NCBI RefSeq assembly: GCF_017433805.1
Contig: NZ_JAFRGN010000046.1
Coordinates: forward strand, 1-64,000
Length of the DNA: 64,000 bases
Source: Butyrivibrio sp.
GTDB lineage: Bacteria; Bacillota; Clostridia; Lachnospirales; Lachnospiraceae
Direction: 5' to 3'
Shown: in pieces, positions 20,586 to 29,335 of the stretch
Layout of the letters: each line of letters begins with the position of its first letter
How positions within the stretch are numbered: the stretch's first letter is position 1
Position numbers and translations under genes: made by a program
The notes under the pieces: model-generated
What the model was told of the DNA's origin: nothing
Seen by the model: the letters and a program-made list of their open reading frames with translations, nothing else
Databases searched by the model: none

Positions 20586-20663
20586 ATGACATTTACAGTG
20601 GCGAACTTTTTTAAAGCGAATCATTATGCACAGACTTTACCTCGGGATATCTTGTTCGGATAA
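20586..20663 (+). CDS. Leader peptide of the ABC exporter operon (25 residues)
   Basis: A 25-codon ORF, MTFTVANFFKANHYA.. to ..LPRDILFG, with GAGG eight bases before its ATG. Codons 18-21 contain TTACCTCGGG (20637-20646), which can pair with the 5' arm of the downstream terminator with one mismatch. A ribosome reaching the end of this ORF would cover that sequence and let the terminator form. A ribosome stalled earlier would leave it free to act as antiterminator. This matches the bmrB leader of Bacillus subtilis in layout, not in sequence. Translation is inferred. Confidence 0.65.
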   Translation: MTFTVANFFKANHYAQTLPRDILFG

Positions 20664-20792
20664 GGATTTTTCAACCTGCATCTGAATATTTTTTGTGACA
20701 TGGGTTCCCCAGGTAAGTTCTTGTGATTTACCTGGGGTTTTTTTATGCCTTTAGGAAACCGGGCCCGTTTCCTAGTGTCACAAAACCCGAGG
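20637..20792 (+). promoter_or_regulatory. Transcription attenuator upstream of the ABC exporter
   Basis: Mutually exclusive pairings are visible. The terminator stem is 20707-20716 with 20728-20737, followed by seven T. The antiterminator is 20637-20646 with 20707-20716. In read-through RNA, 20691-20700 pairs perfectly with 20776-20785, and 20640-20646 with 20786-20792, enclosing a further hairpin AGGAAAC/GTTTCCT at 20753-20773. Regulation by ribosome stalling in the leader ORF is inferred from this arrangement. Confidence 0.7.
20707..20744 (+). terminator. Attenuator terminator
   Basis: CCCCAGGTAA / TTACCTGGGG stem of ten perfect pairs, 11-base loop, then TTTTTTT. It lies 100 bases before the ABC gene start and between promoter and gene, so it must be read through for expression. 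Confidence 0.9.
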
Positions 20793-20844
20793 CTAGAGGA
20801 GTAACAGAAACGAAACAATCTATTTATTACAAAATGGAGGGACA

Positions 20845-22578
20845 ATGAATACACTTGGAAGTTATGTGCGAAAGCACTGGGCAACATACACAATGGCAAT
20901 TGTTTTCATGTTGATTGCTATTGCCCTTGACATGATGTTCCCGAAAGTAACAGAACGAATAGTAAACGAAGTACTTATAGATCAGGATTTCACCTATTTC
21001 CCATATCTGCTCCTTGCCATAATCCTTATCGGAGTAGGCAGAAGCGTATTTGGATACTACAAGGAATTTACCTTTGATAAGAATTGCATAACCATCGGAA
21101 CTGAGATGAGAAAGGATCTCTTTGATCACATTCAGAGCCTGTCTCTTGATTATTTCGATGATTCCAGCACAGGCGAACTAATGGCTCGTGTAAAAGATGA
21201 CATAGATAAGATTTACCAGCTTGTAGGCATGGTAGCCATGAGAGGAATGGAAGTTACCTTAAACTCAGTCCTCATCCTGTATTTCATGTTCTCAATAAAT
21301 GTGCCACTGACTCTTTTACCTCTTACATTTATGGTAATATGCGGCACAACAGCCGTTGTTATGGAGCGTAAGCTCGATAAAGTCTACGATGCTATCAGTG
21401 AAGAGAACGCTGAGATGACAACTACTGCAGAGGAGAATCTGGCCGGTGTCAGAACAGTTAAGGCCTTTGCCAGAGAAGACTACGAGATAAAAAAATTCTT
21501 TAAGCATAACAAGAAATACTATGATCTCAACATGGAGGAGGCTAAGGCACTTATCAAGTTCTACCCTGTATTTATGCTGGCTGGAACACTTCTTCCTGTT
21601 GCCTGCGCCGTACTCGGCGGAATTGCAGTAATTAACGGACACATGAACCTTGGTAGTCTTACAGCGTTCATCATCTACACCAGAAACTGCACATGGCCAA
21701 TGGAGGAGCTTGGCTGGATCACCAACGAATTCTCAAGCTCAATTGCTTCACTCAAGAAGATCAAAAAGATCTACAGCGAGCACTCAACTCTTTCTGAAAC
21801 TGCTGATCCTATCCATGTTGATGGTATCAAGGGAGAGATTGAATTTGATCATGTATCACTTGAGCTTGGCGGAAAAGAAGTTCTTTCAGATGTCAGCTTT
21901 TCTGTTAAAGCAGGTAAGACTCTTGGAATCATGGGACAGACAGGCTCTGGTAAGTCCACTATCATCAACCTGATCCAGAGATTCTATGATCCAACAAGCG
22001 GAAATATCATGCTTGATGGCAACGAGATCAGACAGATGGAGCTCGATCAGGTAAGAGGCGCCACTGCTGTTGTTATGCAGGATGTATTTCTTTTCTCTGA
22101 CACAATTGAAGAAAACATCCGCATGGGTAGAAAAGATGACATGACCATGGACGAGATTAAGAGTGCTGCCCAGATGGCAAAGGCTTCTGACTTCATCGAA
22201 AAGCTCGAAGAGTCTTACGAAACAGTCATTGGCGAAAGAGGTGTTGGCTTGTCCGGAGGTCAGAAACAGAGAATCAGTATTGCCAGAGCTATTTCCAAGA
22301 ACGCTCCAATACTTATACTTGACGACTCCACATCAGCACTTGATATGGAGACTGAATCTGAGATTCAGAAAACACTTGATGACATTAAGAGCACAACCCG
22401 TGTAATCGTTGCTCACAGAATATCTGCTGTTAGAAATGCTGACGAGATCATCTATCTTGAGAACGGACGCATCGCAGAAAGAGGAACTCACGAGCAGCTG
22501 CTCAAGAAAAAGGGCCTGTACTACGAGACCTACATTGCTCAGTACGGCGCTCCTACAGAAATGGAGGTGAGTGCGTAA
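20845..22578 (+). CDS. Heterodimeric ABC multidrug exporter, subunit with degenerate Walker B (BmrC-like)
   Basis: 577 residues: six membrane helices (about 15-310), then a nucleotide-binding domain. Walker A is GQTGSGKST, the signature is a canonical LSGGQ, and Walker B reads ILILDDSTSALD, with Asp in place of the catalytic Glu. That substitution is typical of one half of heterodimeric exporters such as BmrCD and LmrCD, where one ATP site is non-hydrolysing. GGAGGG precedes the ATG. The stop codon overlaps the next gene by one base, so the subunits are made together. Expression is probably controlled by the leader attenuator upstream. A drug or peptide substrate is likely but not determined. 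Confidence 0.92.
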   Translation: MNTLGSYVRKHWATYTMAIVFMLIAIALDMMFPKVTERIVNEVLIDQDFTYFPYLLLAIILIGVGRSVFGYYKEFTFDKNCITIGTEMRKDLFDHIQSLSLDYFDDSSTGELMARVKDDIDKIYQLVGMVAMRGMEVTLNSVLILYFMFSINVPLTLLPLTFMVICGTTAVVMERKLDKVYDAISEENAEMTTTAEENLAGVRTVKAFAREDYEIKKFFKHNKKYYDLNMEEAKALIKFYPVFMLAGTLLPVACAVLGGIAVINGHMNLGSLTAFIIYTRNCTWPMEELGWITNEFSSSIASLKKIKKIYSEHSTLSETADPIHVDGIKGEIEFDHVSLELGGKEVLSDVSFSVKAGKTLGIMGQTGSGKSTIINLIQRFYDPTSGNIMLDGNEIRQMELDQVRGATAVVMQDVFLFSDTIEENIRMGRKDDMTMDEIKSAAQMAKASDFIEKLEESYETVIGERGVGLSGGQKQRISIARAISKNAPILILDDSTSALDMETESEIQKTLDDIKSTTRVIVAHRISAVRNADEIIYLENGRIAERGTHEQLLKKKGLYYETYIAQYGAPTEMEVSA

Positions 22579-24359
22579 TGGCTGCTAACTCATTTCGTGA
22601 AGATGAGCACCTGTCCAATACGGACCGTAAAAAGATATTTGTCAGAATGATCCGCTATCTGCGGCCTCACATATTTGAAATAATACCGGTTCTTATCTCT
22701 TTGGTAATTACCGTTGGAATCAGCCTTGTTAGTCCACTTCTTATCGAGTATGCAATTGACATACATGTGGCTAATAAGAACGTGAGAGGCCTTCTGACAA
22801 TCGCTACAATCATAGTATTCCTTGGTGTTACATACATTCTTTTCGTTAAGCTTCGTATGTACATGATGAACAAGGTTGCTAACAAAGTTCTGCTTGATAT
22901 CAGGCAGGAATTATATGAACACATACAGACACTGTCATTTACTTTCTTTGACAACAGACCTACAGGTAAGATTCTTGCCCGTATCATCGGTGACGTTAAC
23001 TCAATGAAGGATGTAATGGCCAACACCATCACTAACCTGATTCCTAACTTTATCACAGTATTTGGTGTAGTTATCATCATGCTGGTAAAAGACTGGAAGC
23101 TGGCTCTTGGATGCTTTGCTTCACTTCCTATCATGGTAGTGAGCATCTTCTGGATAAGGAACGTTAACCACAAGAGATGGCAGGATGTACGTAAGAAATC
23201 TTCTAACATGAACGCCTACGTTCACGAAGATATCGCAGGAATCTCTGTAGTTCAGAGCTTCCATGCAGAAAATGAGACCAAGAAAACTTTCAGAGAGCTT
23301 GCTAACGCTCACAGAGATGCCTACATCTCAGCTTGTAGAGCAGCTGACCTCTTTGGGCCTTCAATCGATATGAGCTGGGCTATCAGTAACATGGTTCTGT
23401 ACCTTGTTGCTATCAGACTTCTTGGCTATACATCAGCTTCAATCGGTCTTATCACTGCTTTTGCAAGCTATTCCAGCATGTTCTGGAGCCCAATCATGGG
23501 TCTTTCAAACTACTACAATCAGCTGATCACCAATATCACAGCTGCTGAGCGTGTATTCGATATTCTTGATACAGAGGCTGAAATCGTAGATAAAGAGGGA
23601 GCAGATGAACTTCCAGATATCGCAGGAAGTGTAGCCTTTGAAAATGTAGGATTTACCTACGATGAAGGAACTGAGACACAGACCAAGGTTCTTGATAATG
23701 TAAACTTCCAGGTTAAGCCAGGTGAGACAATTGCACTTGTTGGCCCTACAGGCGCTGGTAAGACAACAATTGTTAACCTCATCAGCAGATTCTATGATAT
23801 CCAGAAGGGTAAGATTTTTGTTGATGGCCACGACCTTACAGATGTTACTATCAACAGCCTTCGCCGTCAGATGGGCGTCATGACTCAGGATAACTTCATC
23901 TTCCACGGCACAGTAAGAGAGAACATCATGTACGGTAAGCTTGATGCCACTGAGGAAGAAATGATCGCTGCAGCCAAGGCTGTTAACGCCCACGACTTCA
24001 TCATGAACCTTGAAAATGGCTATGATACTGAGTTAAAAGAGCGTGGTGCAGGCCTTTCAATTGGTCAGAGACAGCTCATTGCCTTCGCACGCACCATGAT
24101 ATCAATGCCTAAGATCCTTATCCTTGATGAGGCTACAAGTAGTATCGATACTCATACAGAGATGCTTGTACAGAAAGGTATTCAGGCACTACTCAAGGGC
24201 AGAACAAGCTTTGTTATTGCTCACAGACTTTCTACTATCAAGAATGCAGACCGGATCTTTGTTATCAATAACGGTGGTATTCAGGAAGCTGGAAGTCACG
24301 ACCAGCTCATTGCTAAGCGCGGAGCTTACTACGACCTTTACATGGCCCAGTTTGCATAA
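22578..24359 (+). CDS. Heterodimeric ABC multidrug exporter, subunit with degenerate signature (BmrD-like)
   Basis: 593 residues with six N-terminal membrane helices and a C-terminal ATPase domain. Walker A is GPTGAGKTT, Walker B is canonical (ILILDEATSSID), but the ABC signature is LSIGQ rather than LSGGQ. Its signature pairs across the dimer with the Asp-containing Walker B of the preceding subunit. The dimer therefore has one degenerate and one active site, which confirms the two genes form one transporter. The ATG overlaps the previous stop by one base. Confidence 0.92.
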   Translation: MAANSFREDEHLSNTDRKKIFVRMIRYLRPHIFEIIPVLISLVITVGISLVSPLLIEYAIDIHVANKNVRGLLTIATIIVFLGVTYILFVKLRMYMMNKVANKVLLDIRQELYEHIQTLSFTFFDNRPTGKILARIIGDVNSMKDVMANTITNLIPNFITVFGVVIIMLVKDWKLALGCFASLPIMVVSIFWIRNVNHKRWQDVRKKSSNMNAYVHEDIAGISVVQSFHAENETKKTFRELANAHRDAYISACRAADLFGPSIDMSWAISNMVLYLVAIRLLGYTSASIGLITAFASYSSMFWSPIMGLSNYYNQLITNITAAERVFDILDTEAEIVDKEGADELPDIAGSVAFENVGFTYDEGTETQTKVLDNVNFQVKPGETIALVGPTGAGKTTIVNLISRFYDIQKGKIFVDGHDLTDVTINSLRRQMGVMTQDNFIFHGTVRENIMYGKLDATEEEMIAAAKAVNAHDFIMNLENGYDTELKERGAGLSIGQRQLIAFARTMISMPKILILDEATSSIDTHTEMLVQKGIQALLKGRTSFVIAHRLSTIKNADRIFVINNGGIQEAGSHDQLIAKRGAYYDLYMAQFA

Positions 24360-24383
24360 TTTGACTATTAAAGAAAATAATTG

Positions 24384-24412
24384 TTGACAATGTAATTTCA
24401 TTGGAGTATTAT
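24384..24412 (+). promoter_or_regulatory. Promoter of the trp operon T-box transcript
   Basis: Perfect -35 TTGACA, 17-base spacer, TATTAT. The T-box leader begins about 20 bases downstream. Confidence 0.75.
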
Positions 24413-24431
24413 CTTTACTAACTTAATACTT

Positions 24432-24707
24432 TAAACCGATGAAGCGGAGATAACGTCTATGATGCCTTCACAGAGAGTCCGAGTAGCTGAGAACGGGCAA
24501 GAAACACATATTCAAATGGACCGCAGAGGGTGCAGTCAAATGTGGTTTCCCACAGAGTATTCTGCAACGGAAGGCTCTCGTTAGTAGCCAGGGATATGTT
24601 GGTATCCTGACAAAGCGCGTATTTACTACGAATTCAAGGTGGCACCGCGGATAGTATAAATGTACATTCGTCCTTGGCAGAAGAATATTCTGCCAGGGAC
24701 TTTTTTT
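24432..24707 (+). promoter_or_regulatory. T-box riboswitch, tryptophan-specific
   Basis: A complete T-box leader. It starts with a GATGAAG kink-turn-type motif, then ACAGAGAG and GTAGCTGAGAA of stem I, and the specifier TGG at 24517-24519 in a context ending in ACCGCAGAGGG. The T-box bulge AAGGTGGCACCGCGGA lies at 24636-24651; its TGGC would pair with the GCCA end of tRNA-Trp. A terminator follows (24671-24707). Uncharged tRNA-Trp should stabilise the antiterminator and switch on trpDCFBA. Confidence 0.95.
24671..24707 (+). terminator. T-box terminator
   Basis: Twelve-pair stem TCCTTGGCAGAA / TTCTGCCAGGGA with a five-base loop, then a T-run at 24701-24707, 29 bases before trpD. Confidence 0.93.
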
Positions 24708-24736
24708 ATACCTAAATAGCAAAAGGAGAAAAGACT

Positions 24737-25756
24737 ATGATCAAGGAAGCAATCGTAAAAATCGTAAACAAAGAGGACCTTACTTATGATGAGGCCTATG
24801 CAGTAATGAATGAGATCATGAGTGGTGAGACAACTCCTACTCAGAACGCAGCATTTCTTTCAGCTCTTTCTACAAAGAGTGCAAGAGCAGAGACAACAGA
24901 TGAGATTGCTGGCTGTGCTACAGCTATGAGAGAGCATGCTACTCAGGTTGAGACAAATATGGATGTATTCGAAATCGTTGGAACTGGCGGAGACAACGCT
25001 CAGAGTTTTAACATCTCAACAACTTCCGCCCTTGTTGCAGCAGCAGGCGGAATGAAGGTTGCCAAGCACGGTAATAGAGCAGCTTCTTCTAAGTGTGGAA
25101 CAGCCGACTGCCTCGAAGCTCTTGGCGTTAATATCGACCAGAGTCCTGAAAAGTGCGTAGAGCTCCTTGAGAAAGCCGGAATGTGCTTCTTCTTTGCTCA
25201 GAAATATCACACATCTATGAAGTATGTTGGAGCAATCAGAAAAGAGCTTGGCTTTAGAACAGTGTTCAATATCCTCGGACCTCTTACAAACCCAGGAAGA
25301 CCTTCAATGCAGCTTCTTGGTGTTTATGATGATTATCTCATCATTCCACTTGCACAGGTTCTTATAAACCTTGGAATCAAGAGAGGAATGGTTGTATACG
25401 GACAGGATAAGCTTGATGAAATCTCAATGAGCTCTCCAACATCTGTATGTGAGATTAAGGATGGCTGGTACAAATCCTACACAATCCGTCCTGAAGACTT
25501 TGGCTTCAAGACCTGCACTAAGGCTGATCTTGTTGGTGGAACTCCTGAAGAGAACGCTCAGATCACAAGAGACATCCTTTCAGGAAAAGAAAGAGGACCT
25601 AAGCGTGATGCAGTTCTTTTAAATGCAGGTGCTTCCCTCTACATCGGTGGCAAGGCTGATTCCATGGCAGAAGGTGTTAAGCTTGCAGCAGAGCTTATCG
25701 ATTCAGGCAAGGCTACAGAGACACTTAACAAACTCATTGAAGTAAGTAATTCATAA
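24737..25756 (+). CDS. trpD: Anthranilate phosphoribosyltransferase
   Basis: 339 residues, normal length for stand-alone TrpD, without a fused TrpG amidotransferase. The glycine-rich PRPP loop ([15 protein letters not shown]) and [20 protein letters not shown] and [13 protein letters not shown] motifs are intact. It joins anthranilate to PRPP in the second step of tryptophan synthesis. First gene of the operon, with AAAGGAG before the ATG. trpE and trpG are not upstream, so anthranilate synthase must be encoded elsewhere. Confidence 0.97.
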   Translation: MIKEAIVKIVNKEDLTYDEAYAVMNEIMSGETTPTQNAAFLSALSTKSARAETTDEIAGCATAMREHATQVETNMDVFEIVGTGGDNAQSFNISTTSALVAAAGGMKVAKHGNRAASSKCGTADCLEALGVNIDQSPEKCVELLEKAGMCFFFAQKYHTSMKYVGAIRKELGFRTVFNILGPLTNPGRPSMQLLGVYDDYLIIPLAQVLINLGIKRGMVVYGQDKLDEISMSSPTSVCEIKDGWYKSYTIRPEDFGFKTCTKADLVGGTPEENAQITRDILSGKERGPKRDAVLLNAGASLYIGGKADSMAEGVKLAAELIDSGKATETLNKLIEVSNS

Positions 25757-25774
25757 TAGAGGCTTGGTAAAAAT

Positions 25775-26560
25775 ATGAGCGCAACTATTCTCGATGAACT
25801 GGCATCCTACGCCAGCTTCAGAGTATCAGAATCAAAGAAAAAAATATCTTTAGAAGCTTTAAGAAGACAGGCTGAGGAACTTCCATTAGGGACTTTCGAA
25901 TTTGAAAACGCACTTAAAAAGCCAGGTATCTCTTTTATCTGCGAATGCAAAAAGGCTTCTCCTTCAAAAGGGATCATAGCACAGGACTTTCCTTATCTTG
26001 ATATAGCAAGGGATTACGAGGCAGCCGGAGCAGACTGTATCTCAGTTCTGACTGAGCCAAAATGGTTTCTGGGATCCAATTCATATTTACAAGAAATAGC
26101 TTCAAATGTGAGTATCCCATGTATCAAGAAGGATTTTACAGTAGATGAGTACATGATCTATGAAGCAAAGGTCCTTGGCGCTAAGGCAGTTCTACTTATC
26201 TGCTCAATCCTTGATAAAGGTCAGATAAAAGAGTACATCGACATCTGCGATAGTCTTGGTCTATCCGCACTAGTTGAAGCTCACGATGAAAAAGAGATTG
26301 AGACAGCTCTTGATGTATCAGCAAGGATAATTGGTGTAAACAACCGAAACCTCAAGGATTTTAAGGTTGATACAGCAAATAGCAAGAACCTTAGAAGTCT
26401 TGTTCCGAGTGATATCGTCTTTGTCTCAGAGAGCGGTGTTCAGTCTGTAGATGATATAAAGGCTATCAAAGAATTTGGCGCTGATGCTGTACTGATTGGT
26501 GAAATGCTCATGCGAGCAATAGATAAAAAAGCTCTTTTAAATGAACTTAAGAATGCATGA
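25775..26560 (+). CDS. trpC: Indole-3-glycerol phosphate synthase
   Basis: 261-residue TIM barrel. Conserved family motifs are present: FICECKKASPSKG (catalytic Lys), CISVLTEPKWFLGS, CIKKDFTVDEYMIYEA, GVNNRNLKDFKVD and FVSESGV. It closes the indole ring from CdRP. It lies 18 bases after trpD and is not fused to trpF. Confidence 0.97.
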   Translation: MSATILDELASYASFRVSESKKKISLEALRRQAEELPLGTFEFENALKKPGISFICECKKASPSKGIIAQDFPYLDIARDYEAAGADCISVLTEPKWFLGSNSYLQEIASNVSIPCIKKDFTVDEYMIYEAKVLGAKAVLLICSILDKGQIKEYIDICDSLGLSALVEAHDEKEIETALDVSARIIGVNNRNLKDFKVDTANSKNLRSLVPSDIVFVSESGVQSVDDIKAIKEFGADAVLIGEMLMRAIDKKALLNELKNA

Positions 26561-26596
26561 GTATAGAGCAACAATCAGATAATAATGAGGTATGTT

Positions 26597-27241
26597 GTGA
26601 CTAAGATTAAAATGTGCGGTCTTTTTAGAGAAGAAGATATTACATACGCTAATGAAGTTAATCCTGACTACATCGGATTTGTCTTTTACAAAAAGAGTCA
26701 CCGCTATGTTGGTATGGAAACAGCCAGTAGGCTACGATCAAAGCTCGATGATGGTATTCAGACTGTTGGCGTATTCGTTGATGAAGATATTTCTCTTATA
26801 AAAGAACTGGTAGATAAAAAGATAATTGATATAGTTCAGCTCCATGGGCATGAGGATGAGGAATATATCAAAGAGCTCAGAGATACTTTAGGTGAGTCTT
26901 ACACAAAAATCATAAAAGCTATTGTAGTTAAAAACGAATCCGATATACAAAAACTAATGAAGTTTGATACTTATAAATCTAATGGTAGTTCAAATCAACC
27001 TGTAGATTATTATCTACTGGATTCAGGAATGGGAAGCGGTAGTTCTTTTGACTGGAACCTTATTAAGGACTTACAAACTCCAATATTCCTGGCTGGAGGA
27101 CTTAACACAGTGAATATCACAGAAGCTCTTTCACTGGTTAAGCCTTATGCAGTGGATGTAAGCTCTGGAATAGAGACAGATAAGGTTAAAGATTTTGATA
27201 AGATGCGTTTGTTCGCATCATTAGTTAGAAATAATCAGTAA
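26597..27241 (+). CDS. trpF: Phosphoribosylanthranilate isomerase
   Basis: About 214 residues from a GTG at 26597. This start has TGAGGT five bases upstream and gives the usual N-terminus (V/M)TKIKMCGL. The ATG at 26585, four codons earlier, has no ribosome binding site. The barrel carries catalytic Cys in KMCGL and an Asp in [14 protein letters not shown], followed by LAGGLNTVN and VDVSSGIE. It performs the Amadori rearrangement of PRA to CdRP. It shares the trpDCFBA transcript. Confidence 0.95.
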   Translation: MTKIKMCGLFREEDITYANEVNPDYIGFVFYKKSHRYVGMETASRLRSKLDDGIQTVGVFVDEDISLIKELVDKKIIDIVQLHGHEDEEYIKELRDTLGESYTKIIKAIVVKNESDIQKLMKFDTYKSNGSSNQPVDYYLLDSGMGSGSSFDWNLIKDLQTPIFLAGGLNTVNITEALSLVKPYAVDVSSGIETDKVKDFDKMRLFASLVRNNQ

Positions 27242-27264
27242 TTAGAAATATGAGGAGAAAAGAA

Positions 27265-28455
27265 ATGAGTAACTCAAGAGGAAGATTTGGTGTTCATGGC
27301 GGTCAGTATATTCCAGAAACTCTTATGAATGCTGTAATAGAACTTGAAGAAGCCTACAACCACTACAAGGATGATCCAGAGTTTAACAGAGAACTCACTG
27401 AGCTTTTGAATGAGTACGCTGGTCGTCCTTCAAGACTGTACTACGCAGAGAAGATGACTAAGGATCTCGGCGGTGCCAAGATTTATCTTAAGCGTGAGGA
27501 TCTCAACCACACTGGCGCTCACAAGATCAACAACGTTCTCGGTCAGGCTCTTCTTGCCAAGAAGATGGGTAAGACAAGACTTATAGCAGAAACTGGCGCT
27601 GGTCAGCACGGCGTAGCAACAGCTACAGCAGCTGCACTCATGGGTATGGAATGCGTTGTTTTCATGGGCGAAGAGGATACCAAGAGACAGGCTCTTAACG
27701 TTTACAAGATGAGACTTCTTGGAGCAGAGGTTATTCCTGTAACTACAGGAACTGCTACTCTTAAGGATGCAGTATCAGAGGCCATGAGAGAGTGGACTTC
27801 CCGAATTGATGATACTCATTACTGCCTTGGTTCTGTAATGGGACCACATCCTTTCCCAACTATCGTTCGTGATTTTCAGGCTGTAATCTCCAAAGAAATC
27901 AAAGAACAGATGCTTGAAAAAGAGGGTAGACTCCCAGATACAGTTATTGCCTGCGTTGGCGGCGGCTCAAATGCTATTGGAACCTTCTACAATTTTATTG
28001 AAGATGAATCTGTTCAGCTTATTGGCTGTGAAGCAGCAGGAAGAGGAATTGATACCTTTGAAACTGCAGCTACTATCAACACGGGAAGACTTGGAATTTT
28101 CCATGGCATGAAGTCTTACTTCTGTCAGGATAAATATGGTCAGATTGCTCCAGTTTACTCAATTTCAGCTGGTCTTGATTATCCAGGAATTGGTCCTGAG
28201 CATGCTTACCTTCACGATATTCACAGAGCTGAGTATGTTGCTATTACTGATGATGAAGCCGTTAATGCTTTTGAATATCTATCCAGAACAGAGGGTATCA
28301 TCCCTGCTATCGAGTCATCACATGCTCTTGCTCACGCTATGAAGATTGCTCCTACTATGGATAAAGATAAGATCATTGTTGTAACTATTTCTGGCAGAGG
28401 TGATAAAGACTGTGCTGCCATTGCCCGCTACAGAGGCGAGATTATTGAAGAGTAA
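27265..28455 (+). CDS. trpB: Tryptophan synthase beta chain
   Basis: About 396 residues from the ATG at 27265, which has GAGGAG seven bases upstream; an ATG five codons earlier overlaps that site. The PLP lysine lies in [14 protein letters not shown], the phosphate loop is GGGSNAIG, and the TrpB1-type motif [13 protein letters not shown] is intact. It condenses indole with serine in the alpha2beta2 complex with TrpA, encoded 12 bases downstream. Confidence 0.97.
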   Translation: MSNSRGRFGVHGGQYIPETLMNAVIELEEAYNHYKDDPEFNRELTELLNEYAGRPSRLYYAEKMTKDLGGAKIYLKREDLNHTGAHKINNVLGQALLAKKMGKTRLIAETGAGQHGVATATAAALMGMECVVFMGEEDTKRQALNVYKMRLLGAEVIPVTTGTATLKDAVSEAMREWTSRIDDTHYCLGSVMGPHPFPTIVRDFQAVISKEIKEQMLEKEGRLPDTVIACVGGGSNAIGTFYNFIEDESVQLIGCEAAGRGIDTFETAATINTGRLGIFHGMKSYFCQDKYGQIAPVYSISAGLDYPGIGPEHAYLHDIHRAEYVAITDDEAVNAFEYLSRTEGIIPAIESSHALAHAMKIAPTMDKDKIIVVTISGRGDKDCAAIARYRGEIIEE

Positions 28456-28467
28456 AGGAGACTAGTC

Positions 28468-29235
28468 ATGAGCAAAATAAAGAATGCATTTACAAATGGC
28501 AAAGCTTTTATCGCCTTCATAACCTGTGGCGATCCTGATTTAGAAACTACCAAAGAGGCTGTTATAGCTGCTGTGAATGGAGGAGCTGATCTTATCGAGC
28601 TTGGTATTCCATTTTCTGATCCTACAGCAGAAGGCCCTGTTATTCAGGGCGCAAACCTACGTGCTTTATCTGGCGGCGTTACAACTGATAAGATTTTTGA
28701 TTTTGTCGTAGATCTTAGAAAGAGCGTATCAGTACCAATGGTTTTCATGACCTACGCTAATGTTGTATTTTCCTATGGTTCAGAGGAATTCATAAAAAGA
28801 TGTAACGAGATTGGAATGGACGGACTTATCCTCCCAGACCTTCCATTTGAGGAAAAAGAGGAATTTGAGGAGGTTTGTAATAAATACGATGTAGACCTTG
28901 TTTCTCTCATTGCTCCTACTTCTGAAAAGAGAATCTCTATGATAGCAAAAGAAGCTAAGGGCTTTATCTATGTTGTATCAAGCCTTGGTGTTACAGGAAC
29001 CAGAAGTTCCATTACAACAGACCTTGATTCAATTGTTAAGCTCATCAGAGAAAGTTCTGATGTACCTTGCGCAATCGGTTTTGGTATTTCGACTCCAGAG
29101 CAGGCTTCCAAGTATTCTAAGATAGCTGATGGTGTTATTGTCGGCTCTGCTATCATCAAACTCCTTGAAAAGCATGGCAAAGATGCTCCTAAGTATGTCG
29201 AAGAATACGTTCATTCAATGAAAGCTGCTATGTAA
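28468..29235 (+). CDS. trpA: Tryptophan synthase alpha chain
   Basis: 255-residue TIM barrel. Catalytic Glu and Asp are visible in IELGIPFSDPTAEGPVIQ, with YVVSSLGVTGTR and IGFGISTPEQA as further family motifs. It cleaves indole-3-glycerol phosphate to indole, which is channelled to TrpB. AAAGGAG precedes the ATG. Last gene of the operon; a terminator follows. Confidence 0.97.
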   Translation: MSKIKNAFTNGKAFIAFITCGDPDLETTKEAVIAAVNGGADLIELGIPFSDPTAEGPVIQGANLRALSGGVTTDKIFDFVVDLRKSVSVPMVFMTYANVVFSYGSEEFIKRCNEIGMDGLILPDLPFEEKEEFEEVCNKYDVDLVSLIAPTSEKRISMIAKEAKGFIYVVSSLGVTGTRSSITTDLDSIVKLIRESSDVPCAIGFGISTPEQASKYSKIADGVIVGSAIIKLLEKHGKDAPKYVEEYVHSMKAAM

Positions 29236-29276
29236 TAATTCACTTTGTTTTCTTCATAATTCCTTTTTCATACAAA

Positions 29277-29320
29277 GAATCCGGCTATTACTATTATCTA
29301 GTAATTCGCCGGATTTCTAT
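29277..29320. terminator. Terminator between trpA and the GGDEF gene
   Basis: AATCCGGC / GCCGGATT arms enclosing ATTACT/AGTAAT, with T-rich ends. It lies between convergent genes and may serve both. Confidence 0.75.
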
Positions 29321-29335
29321 TTATTCATATAAGTT

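Noticed and set aside
24189-24722. Minus-strand open frames over the end of the exporter and the T-box
   Set aside because: They run through a clear T-box RNA and coding sequence; no start signals.
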